From: Pterobdella sp. o SKG-2022
Taxonomy: Eukaryota; Annelida; Clitellata; Hirudinida; Piscicolidae
Reading direction: 5' to 3'
Assembly (NCBI GenBank): GCA_964035795.1
Contig: OZ038326.1
Coordinates: forward strand, 2,266,916 to 2,330,915
Length of the DNA stretch: 64,000 nt
The translations under genes were made by a program, and so were the position numbers. This document shows, piece after piece, positions 37,809-50,602 of this stretch; the first letter of the stretch is position 1, and every line of letters begins with the position of its first letter. Below the pieces are notes generated by a model that made no database searches, was not told where the DNA came from, and was given only the letters and a program-made list of their open reading frames with translations.

Positions 37809-40800
37809 ATGCCGGAGCCAAAAGAAAGCCAAATGAGCAGATTTTGTGAGTGCAAAAAAAGTTATACTTTCAATTTTTATGTTTTTAATATTGTAGAATC
37901 TTTCAATGATAACTTCATTTTGCAAATACTTTTCAGTAAAAGAACCCAATTTTCCACTGAAAAAAAAAATCAAGAACAGTAAAGATATGCAGATTCGAGA
38001 CAATATAGATGCTCTGAACCTAGACATACCATACAAACGAGATGATTTTTTCATTATAGGCAATCAATCTTCATTCTCATTCAGTCTTCTTCCTTATAAA
38101 CTTAGGCCTGTTCCTTCCAGGGTATATTTAATTTTTTTCAAGTTTTGTATTTTTTATGCAAAAATTAATTTTGAGTATAAGTAATTGTTTTGAAATTAAT
38201 ATCTTATTCATTTTTTTTCAAGTTTTACAAATCCACGCCAAACCTTCTTAAATGGTTCAATGATGATTATGGCCATGATGATCATAGTAAGTTTATTTTC
38301 ATTTAAATTATTTTTTTCTGATTTACTATTAATTCAGTATAAAAAAATTTCAAATTTATTTTATCAGTAAATGTATGTATATATTTTTTTGCAATTGAAA
38401 CCTCAGAAACAAAGAAAAAAATACAGACCACTGCAAAGCAATTGAGTGAGTACAGTGGTATAAGTGAGGGGGAGAAGAATACATTGCTAAGAAAAAAAAA
38501 GAAAAAAATAATAGATTTCAAGAAAAAAAAGCTTTTCGGAAACAATAATGGTGAAATAAACCCAAATAATAATAATATAATTAATAATTCTAATGAAAAC
38601 AATACATGCAACATAGAAATGTCTAAAGAAAATGCAAAGAAAAATTCAAGCAATAAACAAGATGTGAAGGTTGATGATGCTAGTAAAACATACAAAGATA
38701 TTAATAGTGGTCATTTGCATAAAAAACTATCAAATATCAAAGAAAATTCATCCAAAGTCCACTTTATTAACACTTCTGAATTAAAAAATGCTTCAAAACA
38801 TAATAACAATAAACAAAAAGACACAAAAAATACGAGACCTATTGATAAAACAGGGGAAAACACTATAATGAATGCAAAAATGTTTCAGAAACATGGGGAT
38901 ATTAGTAGTTATTTGTCTGCCATCGAGAAGGAAAAAGTTCTCAAACAAAAACAAAAAGTTAAACAACAAGAAGAAGAACTGTTACGAAAATATGAAGGGA
39001 ATAATTTTGCTGAAGGTAGTGGTGATGGGGTAGAAGTTGCTGTTGAGAAAAACAACTTTGAAAATTCCCAACCATCTCAACAACTCACAACACAACAATC
39101 AGATCAACAATCTCATAAAAACAATTCCCAACAACCCATAGTAAACCCAAAACAAACTCATTCCAATCAACAACAACATTCAACAGATCAACACAACAAC
39201 TACTCTTATCAACATACTCGCTCCAATAAGCAAGGGCCATTATCAACAGAATACCAAAGAGAGTTTGTATGGAAAACCCCCATAGTACACTATCAACAAC
39301 CTACCAAACCTTTAAGACTCCTGTCTGCAGTTAATGTAGATACTTATATCACTGAATACGTTGATAAGTATCATGATTACAGCGGCTGTTATAAACATTA
39401 CAATGGTAACACTAATCAATATAATACTTTTCAAAGTAATGTTTCTAATAATCTTCATAAAAGTGATAATATTGATGGGTTTATTGATATTGATAGTAAT
39501 GATATGAGTCATAGTAATATTGGTAATGTATGCGAGCAAAATAATACTTCAAATAGCAATCATACCTCTCACAATGGTGAAGCAAAAGAAGAAGACGAAG
39601 AATACAATAGAAAGATACGCAGAAAAAATATATACAATCAATTGAAGAGGTATAAAAATACACAGAAGCATACAAAAGATGAGAGAAACAAATACAAAAG
39701 CGAATACAAGCAAAAATACCTTCATCCTGGTTCTTACCACTATTTGGATGGCATTTGGAGCGTTGATAGACATGATAGGGATAACCAACGTAATGATAAA
39801 ATAAATGATAATACTAACTTCAATAGTAATAATCATATTCATGATAATGATGATGATGATGGTGGTGGTGGTGGAGAGCTAAAAATAGAAGATTTAGAAA
39901 ATACTATAGAGGCTTATAAAGATGTTTCTAAAAATATATACCCTAATATTAACGACCAATCAAATTTGAGAAACGAGTATTCAAACAACCAATCAAATTT
40001 GGGACAAGATTCTACTGCTATAATCAATACATATTGTGATGAAATTACGAATAATAATGATGAAGGTATTAATAGAAATGTAAAGTTTATTGACGATAAT
40101 GTTCCCTGCACAAGTGATGCGTCAAATGAAGTTGAAGCTAGCATATATAATAAGTACAATCAAAATACGAATAATAGTAACAAAATTAATAATAAAAATA
40201 ATAATAAGATGAACAGAATTTACAACACATATAACAATAAAATAAATAACAGCAACAAAGATAACACATTCAATAATGATGGTGATAGAAATAATAATAA
40301 TAATAACGATGATGGCATAGAGGCGTGGATGAAGCAGGTGGCAGAACTGCGAAGGAGGGCTGCGGAATTAAAGTGATTATTCAGATTTATTTCAGTATTT
40401 ATTCGTGAAAAGTACGCTATAAATAACACGTTATTAAAAAATTTTTCATAATATTACTCAGGGTATACTAATTGTTATTATTAATTTTGTTAATATTATT
40501 ATTTTTTTATTATTCTACCAGGGAACTGAGTTCTAGAGGCATGTTCTGCAGACACCACTTGGCTCAACTTCATTGCCACCAAGGTGGTTGTTGGGAGGAG
40601 GAGGACGACTACGATGATAGACGTAAATTCGGTGATGATAATGATCATGTTAAGAAATCCAAAACGTATGATGGGTTCAAGGAAAATGAAAAAGTGGATT
40701 ACAGGTTGTACAAGAAAAAAGCACTAAGAGGGAATAACATCAACGGTCGTACATTCAATGATGGTCAACTAAATCATGAAAGAAGTGACTCAAAAATACA

Positions 40801-41305
40801 GATAAATGATGAAAATTTGATAGATAAAATCAACCATTCTGCCTTGTTGCAAAGACCAGCAGGCATTGAAAGCTTGGGTCATGGTGCGGGGTTGAATGAT
40901 GCATTAGGCTTATATGGTGGTCTTAGGTTGGATGATGGTGTTGATATGGATTTGAGTGGCGGAAGTGTGGGATTGGATGAGAAGGGTGGTTGTGGAAATG
41001 GGGATTGGAGTGGTTGCTGTGTTTCTGATGAGAAAGCATCGAATCTTTATGGGCTTCAATCAAAAATCAATACCGAGAAAGACTCAACAACAGAGGATAA
41101 TAACTGGGTAGGAAGTAACGATAATAAATCGTGGAGAAATGATGAAAATGAGTTTAGTGGAAATATATATTCAAATGATGATGATGAAGTGGAAAACTTT
41201 TCAAAGAACCATTATAAAGATTATTCATATGGAAACAAAGGTGGGTATTACTCTAGGAATGAGTTTGATAGTGCGGCTCCAATGGATGCTTTTGGAATTG
41301 CTTAG
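37809..41305 (+). CDS. MDM1-like: MDM1-like microtubule/centriole protein with long Asn-rich insertions, 5 exons, 1011 aa
   Basis: MDM1 is a centriolar, microtubule-binding negative regulator of centriole duplication in vertebrates. Exons: 37809-37845, 37937-38121, 38223-38286, 38407-40372, 40522-41305 (3036 nt, in frame). Three family features occur in order. One is a SEYQR-F-WK-type repeat, STEYQREFVWKTP (about residue 374; human MDM1 has SEYQRQFVWKT). The second is SEYKQKYLHPGSYHYLDGIW (about 526-546; human SEYRAKFLSPAQYLYKAGAW). The third is the helix QVAELRRRAAELK with SSRGMFCRHHLAQL (about 737-765; human QVKELREKAEFYRKR with GTHFSRDHLNQI). In human MDM1 the last two are almost adjacent; here about 190 low-complexity residues separate them. 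The central exon is rich in Asn, Gln, Lys and His. The N-terminal 120 residues and the Gly/Asp-rich C-terminus are not recognised. The last intron lies inside the conserved helix. Confidence 0.72.
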
Positions 41306-42251
41306 GTATTTTGTTGATTTGAACTCATTAAAATTATTCAAGTATAAATAGCCATAAAGAAAACGGGCTATAAAAAGTATTTGATTGGTTGATTGGTCTT
41401 GTAGAAAATCATCATTCGATGAGTTGAGCCTTTTAAAAGGAGAATTGACTGCTTAGAGATTGGTTTTAGAGGATTGATCAAAATGGTCAAATGTTATACA
41501 ATATTTAAACTACCGTGGCTAACTTATTGAAAATTTTGAATTTTATCAGATTTTTTTTTGGTTTAAAATTATCTTTTTTTTGATTATTCATGTGCAATTA
41601 TATAAATTTGTTATATTTCTTTGAAATACCGTTGCTAAGTTTGAATATATAAGTAAATATTATAAGTTTACTCAAATCAGTTGATATTTAAGTTTGTACC
41701 AAGTTGTTTTTTTGTTTCCGTTGAGTTTTTTTCACGTTGTTTTACATGTGCCCACGTCAAGAAGTTTTGCCATGTTATTTTTATTCCGTAAAAATTCTGT
41801 CACTAGTTTCAACAAAGAATAATTTAAAAAATTTTTTTCTAATTTTGTAGTCTACCATTTTCGCATATTATTACTAACCAACGATCAAATATAGTATAAA
41901 ACTAGTTTAAAAAATATATTTTGAGTCAAAATATCTGTAAACAATATAAATAATTTCAAAAATACATGAAAGAGCAAATTTCAAACGATTTCTGGAATGA
42001 TAAATTGGTAACGTTATGTGTTGTCAATGACGTTAATAAATAAGTTGACAATTGTGTGTGAGAGCTGCAAATATGCAAAGTATTCCAAGGCTACTGCCTT
42101 GAATCAAGGCGTGTAAGCGAACAGTAAATCATTTTCAAGTAGACAAAAGTTGGAATATATAACAAAATCAGGTTAGATTTGAAAATTCAACAAAAATTTT
42201 CAAAATAAACGCTAAAACATGTATCTAAAACGAGCAAAAAATGCGGAAACG
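41306..42251. other. Convergent intergenic region
   Basis: About 950 bp of AT-rich DNA between the ends of the MDM1-like gene and the Wnt gene. No gene or repeat of note. Confidence 0.5.
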
Positions 42252-45200
42252 TTATCTACACCTGCTTTCTTCCACCACCTCCATGCATTCCTTGCAAGTG
42301 ACGTAACAACACCAGTGGAAGGTGCAATGGCATTTGGTTTTACGAGTCACCATCCTTGTTTTGAACCCTCTTCTACAACAAACATACCTGCAACTCTCCT
42401 TATGCTTCCCCTTTCTCTCACATTTCCGCCCTCTGGTGCCTAAAACGCCCAAATGCTTGTTGCGTTTGCAGTAGCTTGGTGAGTCGGAGAGGTAGATCAA
42501 GTCTTTACCGTTTGGTTTTTTTTGAGTGTGGGATGCCGATCGTTTGAGTTTGAGGAAGACGGCACTGAGGCTCCGTTGGCCTCGCATGGGCACCACTTGC
42601 CTGGCTCTGTTGTAACTTCTCATGAGCCGATCTCCAATCTGGATGTTGGACATTCATTTATCAATTTTTGATTAACTAGTAAATTTTCATCCAGTGGTTG
42701 TTTTGGGAATTTTAACTTCTATAACAAATTTTTAAGTTAATAAATTACAGTCACCATTCAAAAAAAATCCAAATTCAACCACATTCTTTGATATAAACTT
42801 TAATTTATTTTTAAAAATTCACCTAAAATTCTATTAAATTTTCTAAGACTCAATCTCAGTTATTTAAACTCCAATCCATTTAATATTTCAACAACGGTTA
42901 ATAACTTCACTCAGCCACTGACCACTTTGATACTAGGCAGAGAATACCAGCACATTTTGACAGAACACGATCCAGACACACCGCTGCATCGACAGTTTGT
43001 CTTCATGTTGTCCTTCAAAATCTAGAGGAGTGGTGTGAACTTTAAGGCATGCTTTTATGTGTAGGTTTTGTTAACTGAAAATTCGAGTTTTCATTGGCTT
43101 AGTATCTACCAGAAAACCATGAAAGAAGAACTCATTATTATACAAAATAGAACTAAAATCTTTTTGAAATAAGTGTTTAAATCTCATTCTCACCTTTCTT
43201 CCAGCCTCGTTGTTATGTAGGTTCATCAGAGCTTTGGAGTTATCGAGGTATTTTTCTCTTGCATCTAAGAACTTCCTACAGAAATTGATACCGTAATTAA
43301 CATTAGCACTACACCCGCCCCACTGCCAATCCTCTTTAGTATTCCTATATTTTCTACGCAGCATTGATCCCCGGACATTTCTGCGGCTTTTTTTCTGATA
43401 GTTTGGACTGCGGTCACAAGCGCAGCTGGATAGATTTCCCAGACTGCATGCCTTGGTGATGGAGTAGGCGATGCTAGCTGAGCGGATGGCAGATACGAAA
43501 GCCGATTCTTTGCTTGCTGGTGGGTGGATTTTGAACTATATGGTAGGATATTATGTAGGATAGATGTGTGGGGTTTGAATATTAGATGCTGTATAAGCTT
43601 CAACAAGTGTTGTGGTAGTTTAAGGTCTTTTCAAGGATTATTTTGATGATTATAATTTTTGAATTTTTTTTTCAAAAGGAAGAATTATTACGAGAAATTT
43701 CTTTTAAAAAGAAATTATAGTTGTTTCATATATTTGAATATCACGTTATAACTCATGTAGTATTCAACACCGAAAATCATTGACAGAAACAATCTTGCGA
43801 AAACTTATTGTTTTTATTAATATTATTATTATTATTAAAGATTTTTTAGCGTTATGTGTTTGTTTATTCCCACTACTAAATCTGAGTTACATATTAATTA
43901 AAGTACAATCAAGCTACACGAAGTTACTATAACGAGGCATGAAACTGAGTACAAAATAATTAAAAAGATATGAACTTTAGCATAACTTAATGTAATCCTA
44001 CGAAAGTTTCATCTTTCGGTTATTATTTTATCAAAATGAAAAAATATTGCAAAAATGAATTACAAAAAAGGTATACCGAAATATACTAAATGACATCAAG
44101 AATACAAGAAAGTCAATTTATGAAACATGGTACCAGCAATACCTTGACTAAAATATGGTGAAACAAAAATAATAATAATATACAAATACTAAAAAACAAT
44201 ACATTAAATACAGAAAATGTAATACAAAAAGTAAGCTACTAACACCTTAAAAAATGAAATACGAAACCTAAAACAAAAAAACGGAAAATTACAATACTAA
44301 AACTCAAATACGAGAATAAAATACAAACAATACATTTTGAAAAAATAATATAAAGAAATACAATACAAACAAAAAAATACAACAATAAAATAGAAAAAAT
44401 AAAATACAAATAATAGCCAAACTAGTACAAATATTACAACGCAAATTATGTTGTGTGGTCATACACCGCTGACATGTCAATCAAAGTTGAACTGGTGTGT
44501 CGTGTGGTGTGTCTGTCTCGTTATCCGTGTCTGTCTTGTTATCCATGTTGCTTTGTTTTAGGTTTTTGTTGTTTTTTGTTGTTTTTTGTTTTTTTTTGTT
44601 TTTTTGTTCATTTCATTTTTTTTTGGTCTTTTAGTTAATTTTTTTTTGTATTGTTGTTGTTTTTAATTTTTATTCAGTTTTAATCACTTCCTATAACATG
44701 TTTATCACTGTAACAATACAATAATACTGTTTTCTCTTTCATTTTAATAATAACCATTATTCCTTCTAGCCCTATTCTTATAACATTTATCGCATAAATT
44801 TTCCAAATATTTATTATATTTACATACATCCCATCCCTATTTAAATCTCAATTAACCTTTATTTAAAAATAACCTTTCCTTTTCTTCGTGGGAAACTTCA
44901 CCTTAATTATCAGGTACGAACACACACATAATGAACAAGTGTGTGTGAATGTTCTTCGCTTAGAACCATTGTCGCATCGAACTATTGCTTGTTAATAAGA
45001 TAAGCACCATCAAGCTTTATGTATATGGTAGATTTCTCGATTTAGTATGGATTTTCTATGGTAGATTCCCTTGATTTGTGGATTTAAAACGTGATTTTTT
45101 TTGTGTGTTTCCATTAAGATCTTGGTCTTGTCGTTCTTACACTAAAACATTGAATAACTCAGCTCATCTGGTGCTGGTTCATAACATTGTTTTTATTTAT

Positions 45201-46740
45201 ATGTTATAATAGTAACATGATGAAAATAAATTAATTTATAAATAAACAGCAATGATAGTTAATAGTAATATATGCCATCGTAGTTTTAGCAATATCCGTT
45301 AATTAATGGAAAATTATAGTTTCAAACGTTTTACCCTGTTTAATTCAACACCAGAGTTTAATCTCGTTGTGTCGTTCCTATGTTGGTTCAGTGTGAGATA
45401 CCTTGCATATATTATTATTATTATTATTATCTTTTTTAATTTTTTATTTTTTTGTGTGCTCCAGTTATATCATTCCTTATAAGAGCTTGTTAATATGAGG
45501 GGTGATCAAATGGTAGACATTTTTTTTTCTCATTATGATGTCATAACATTGTTTTTTTTAATACAATTGTAGATTATTTTTAAGGTTATGAAGGAACTTA
45601 GCAAAAATTATGAGCAATTTTATCTGTTATTTTGATAGAATGATTTCCAACAACTAAAATTTCCAATATTAAATAAACTTTATAAATAAAAAAACACCTA
45701 ACCAAGATTCGAACCGAGTTCTTAAGAGTTACTAACCAAACGCTTTCCTTGTTTAACCACCAGATTAAAATGAATAGCTTTCCCATTAAGATTCTTGAGG
45801 TTATTATTTGCTTAATGTTAATATTGTTACAACTCTAGGCTGCCTCACACAGGGTTTGACACGTCAGATTGTTGGAGCACGCTATTTCTTAGTTCATTAC
45901 TTCGCTTCTTCTATGATTTTATCTTTATTGATTTTTTATATTTAATTTCAAATAAAAAGTTTTAATATTTGAAAAAATGGTTTGCTGTTTTTATAATTTA
46001 AAATAATTAAAAATAAAATAAGAATAATCTTCTTGACGAGGTTTTACTCTAAACTCAAAAAACTTCAATACGAATAAAAAAATGATTTAACATAATAGTA
46101 TTGATAATTGATAGAAAAAATAATAATATTCAACAGAACAACATTAACAATTATCAAAAGAATATTAATCATTATAACTAAAACACTCTATAGAACAAAA
46201 ACAAAAATTAATTGATTAATAATAGTTAATAGCACAATAAAAAACATAAAAAACTAAATAATAATAATAATTATTATTATTATTATTATTATTAAAACAA
46301 GATTAACATTAATACCATCGTTGAGTTTTTGAACTGTGTATTTAACAGTAAGCAGGCTTATAAAAAATTTTTTATTATAGAAATTATCTATTCATATTTT
46401 GCTTAAGCATCTCATCAAGTTTTATAAAAATCTTGTTCCTTTTTATAGCAATATAACTAGTTATTTATTTCATTTTTTTAAAATGGCATTATAGCCTCGA
46501 AAGTGTTTTTTTCATTTGATAAAATCAGTGGCTTCATTTGTTAGTGACACAATTGATTGCAATCCAACTCGGTATTTTTCTCGTTTGTATATTGCCAATG
46601 GTTGCAGCATAAACTCTAAGCTTTTGAGAATAGTATTGTACACTTTAGTGGGAGAACAATTGATATAATTAAAACAATAAAAAAAATGAGAATTATAAAA
46701 AATAACGGAAATAAATTTTTCTAAAAATATTCAATAATAA

Positions 46741-46799
<59 letters not shown>

Positions 46800-49016
46800 T
46801 ATCACGACTAATAGAAATAAAACGATACTAACTAATAAAAAAAATATCAAACAAAAAATAATAACTAATAAAAATAAACAATAAAACTAATGTTAATAAT
46901 AATAAGAATAATGAAATTAGTAGATATAATAATAGTGGAGAGAATTCACACCGAATCTTCGTGCCTCACCCGTTCAAAACCCCCAATTAGACTAGTGATC
47001 TAACGCTCGTAATTTTTTGTTTATTATTATTTTGATTATTAATGTAATTTTTTCGAAATTATTTTTATAGTTTTTATTACTATAATTTTTATTATATTTT
47101 TTATTGGCATTTTTATTATTCTTATTTCGATTGTTATTATTGTCTTTTTTTTATATTTATTTTACCGTTGTTATTAAAAATGGTTTTATCGTTTATTTCA
47201 TTGTCACACGAAAACTACAATTTTAAGTTCATTTGCAGCTTTAATCAATTAATTTGCTATTCTCAAAAGCAACCATTTCATGTTTTGCTTAAATAATTCT
47301 TTCCGTTTTTCCATGAACTTAAATCTTTGTTTTATTTTTTTTTCTTGTTTTTTAGTTAATATTTTTTTTGTTCTTATTTTTTTAATTATTATTTTTTTTA
47401 TTTTTTTTGTTATTATTTTTTAAAATTATTTTTTTGTTATTAGCCATCACTATTTTTAAACATTACTATTTTAAACAACTATAACTTATGTTGTCAGCAA
47501 TGTGGTTTCTTTTTTTTTTATTATTGATTTTTTTTTTCAAGTTGTTTCTATGTGATTTGTCATATTGTACGGTGGTGTTTCCAACAATCAGAAAATATAA
47601 CGTTTAAAAGCACACATAACAATAGAAGAAATAATACAAAAAAAAATAAATATTAAGAAAAAATAATAATAATCAATAATAAAAGAAATAATAAAAATAA
47701 TAATAACAATGCAGAAGCAATGGTGATTTACAATGCTTAAGGATCTGACTAAAAGAACAATTAGAAACATGCTTGTTATTGTTTTTATTTTTTTTATTGT
47801 TTTATTTTTTTTAATACTTTTCCTATTATTCTTATTATCATTATTATTATTGTTATTATGATTTCTTAGTTTTATGGTCATAAAAATTCTAATTCTATAG
47901 ATTTTTAACTTCTTAAATTTTCGAAAATAATATGCGTTGAGCATAACTCGAATATTTTAATTTGCTACAAACATCATTTTCACCCTGACCAATAATATAG
48001 TCTTTCAATACCACTATTTCTGCATCAAAAATATCAAAACCAGTCTGTTTAGCTTCTCAAAATATTATCAAAAGCATTACTGAAAAAATATTTATATACT
48101 TGCATGCATTTGAACTTAAAGAGGTTTCTACCTTTCATTTACAGTGTCTCCTTTAATCTCTCATGTTTTTTGAACTTATGTAAGCAGTCAAAAACTCAAT
48201 CAACTTACACATGACCTAAAAATATTGGCTTTTATACATACAATTATAGTCTTCCAGACCATGTGATCTGAATACATTAGCTTGATGATATTATTATTTG
48301 TAACTTAAGGCAACTGGCACGTTGTACTCTTGAATGGCCATGCCAATTATGTGACTTTTTGTTTGACCTTGTCAGATTTCACGATTAGATTTGATGGGGG
48401 TTGAAAACTTCTTAATATAAGTATAAAAATAATTTTAGATCGAGTTTAGATCAAGTATTAGCCAAAGAGTCACTCATAAAATTTGATTAAGAGTCAAAAC
48501 AGACATTAAATATAACGTTTCTTTTTTAGAATCCTAGTGGAGAACATTTTTCATAAAATACGGCATAAAACTACATAAAAACAACAGACCTATTCTGGTC
48601 ATGAAAAAGAGGGGTGACTCTTTTCTAGACGAAGTGCAATTCCACCTTCTGAGAGCAAACTGCTTCTTGCATTCCTCGATCGCCATTTCTGTCCCTTCGC
48701 CCACTGTGGCCATCGCTTCAGGGTACGCTCTGCATATTCTCCTTTGCTGCGGCACTAAGCCTTTGATTCGGTTGCAGATTATACTGGCGTCGATACCGCT
48801 CACCAGGCAGTGAGCTGTGATGTGGAGACAGATGAGAAATAAGAAACAGCTGTTTGGAAGAGTGTTTCGTGTTTTTTTTGACTCTTTTTCCGTGTTTGTG
48901 TCGTTTGTTGGACTGGAGCTTACAGGGTTTGTTGTGCTGTTGGAGGCGTTTTGAGCTTGGCATGTAGCTTTAGAACAGTTTTTGTTGTTTTTTGGAGTGG
49001 TTGTAAGATACATCAT
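42252..49016 (-). CDS. Wnt: Wnt-family secreted ligand, 4 exons, 411 aa
   Basis: Lipid-modified Cys-rich ligand for Frizzled receptors. Exons in coding order: 48590-49016, 43194-43516, 42923-43021, 42252-42638 (1236 nt, in frame). Family blocks: CNRIKGLVPQQRRICRAYPE, ECKKQFALRRWNC, SKESAFVSAIRSASIAYSIT, WQWGGCSANVNYGINF, LMNLHNNEAGRK, CRCSGVSGSCSVKMCW, LIYLSDSPSYC, GVLGTRGRKC, and CHCTFHWCCYVTCKEC. The acylated Ser of the GVSGSC loop (about residue 266) is present; the usual CHG His is Ser. The subfamily is uncertain: DWQWGGC and VTRKTKC resemble Wnt2, GVLGTRG resembles Wnt4, and the CSVK and VGDRLM-like parts resemble Wnt11/16. A hydrophobic signal segment (CFLFLICLHITAHCLVSG) lies about 55 residues after the first Met, so the start may be wrong or the leader unusually long. 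Intron 1 is about 5.07 kb. Confidence 0.96.
45694..45769 (-). other. tRNA-like sequence (pseudo-tRNA or SINE remnant)
   Basis: The minus strand has an A-box-like TGGTGGTTAAACAAGG and, about 45 nt later, a B-box-like GGTTCGAATCTTGG. The acceptor stem is weak and the spacing suggests a degenerate element. It lies in the Wnt intron. Confidence 0.33.
46738..46797 (+). repeat. (AAT)n microsatellite in the Wnt intron
   Basis: About 20 AAT units between 46738 and 46797. Shorter ATT/AAT runs lie nearby (46259-46295), including a self-complementary AATAATAATAATTATTATTA junction. Confidence 0.92.
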
Positions 49017-50602
49017 GAACGATTTAACTTAAATGATGATATTCAAATTTGATAGCCTCATTGCAAAGTTTCAAAATTCCACAATTTATTAATAAATATT
49101 AAATTAATTTTAAAAAAATTTAACTTCAGCAAAAAATCAAACTCAAAAAATTAAAAATTCAAACTCAAAAAAAAAAACTTCAAAAGCGAAACTGCCAAAC
49201 TGAAACTCCGAAGTTGTGATAATGGAAGGTAACGCGTCTTAAGTGGTGATCACAGCAAACTAATGACATATATAAAGTCTTATACCAATAAAGTCTTTGA
49301 TATTTCATAATCGTCATAAATATGCCTTTATTTGATTTAGTTTTGATTCAACTTTCATTTGAATAGATTCGCATAGATATATTCACGTTTAAAGTATGCG
49401 ATATTATTCTCTTTTTACTTTGTCATGTTTCGCCGTTTATAATGTTTTTTCACCAATTCCTATTTCGATTTTATTTTAAATTATTTATATATTTTGAATA
49501 AATCTTCAAAAATTATAGTAAAATCTATTTTTTTTTATTTCGAATAAAGTTTTTTTTTTTTTGAGCAAAACATTGTTAAACGAGTTAGTATGGTTCTGTT
49601 GGTTGGATGTCCCATTGGTGGAACTCAAAAGAAATGCTCGTAAGACAGCTAACAAACTAAACTTTTGCGTTTGATACTAGAAAAATTTAAAATTCAAGAA
49701 GTAATAAATAGCTGTTTTTTTTTGTGGAATGATTCTATAAAAATCATTATGAGATGTAGAAATATAAAAAAAACAAATTAATAAACTTTAGTTTAAATTT
49801 ATTTTTAAACTCCCATGTTTTAAACAAACAAACATAGTATATGAGATATACACTTATTTTGTTTAAATTTATGCAAAACGATTTAATTTATGCACAAAAT
49901 ATTTAATAGGAGTATGAATATCCTCTATGGAAGTGTCAAAAATATGGGTGCTTTTGTTTCTTTTCTGTCCCATCCACTCCTTTGAAAGTCTTTTAAACTT
50001 TTTTAATATTAAAATAATGATAATTTTTAGTAGTTTTGAGTATTTTATACTCGAGATTTTAAGTTTGAATTCCGAGAAAACCTATAGCACTTCAGCTGCG
50101 TTCAAAACGATAGTTTTTAGAAAGTTTTAAAAGCGAATCTGCGAAATTTAGTTTGGTTCTGTTGTTGCTTAAAGCCTGTGGTCTTGTTATACAGACAAAA
50201 AAACACAAGAAAAAGTTGTGAATATTAAAAAATCTTTAAATAATAATTATTTATAGACAAAAAAAATTCATAAATCTAAAACTGAACAGAAATCAAATGT
50301 AATTAAAATTTTTATTTATTGACGCGACATCTAGCGGGAATAATTTTTTTCTCGGGATATCAAGAAGCCGGCTATCTTTTTATGTGGTAGAGTTTATTTG
50401 GTTTCAACAGTTTTTCAAATTTTAGATAACTGAAAATTTTTTTGAAACTTCATCATAGATCAACAATGAAATTTTAATGTATAAACTCATGGCTTTCATT
50501 AGTTTCTCAGCGAAAAACATCACCAACCATGTTTTGATGAAAACATAAATTTCCAAAAATCAATATGTAAACTAAATAATCCCCATTAAAAATTTTCCGC
50601 AG
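49017..50602. other. Wnt upstream region and intergenic DNA
   Basis: About 1.6 kb of AT-rich DNA upstream of the Wnt start. A frame at 49927-50130 begins MEVSKIWVLLFLFCPIHSF, which looks like a signal peptide, and could be the first exon of the gene at 50603. No compatible donor phase was found, so I do not call it. Confidence 0.45.

Larger units (their letters stand above)
43517..48589 (-). other. Large first intron of the Wnt gene
   Basis: About 5 kb of AT-rich, low-complexity DNA with ATT/AAT and poly-T/poly-A tracts, a tRNA-like sequence (45694-45769) and no supported gene. At its 3' end (about 43517-43610, minus strand) it turns A/C-rich before the CCACCAG acceptor. A candidate site for regulatory elements, but none can be named. 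Confidence 0.7.

Noticed and set aside
39481..39842. Minus-strand frames opposite the Asn-rich exon
   Set aside because: Antisense shadows of the MDM1-like exon 4, which fits a known family and splices in frame.
42219..42443. Plus-strand 74-codon frame
   Set aside because: Antisense shadow of the last Wnt exon.
46930..47010. Third tRNA-like sequence in the Wnt intron
   Set aside because: Only a loose B-box resemblance; box order and stems do not fit.
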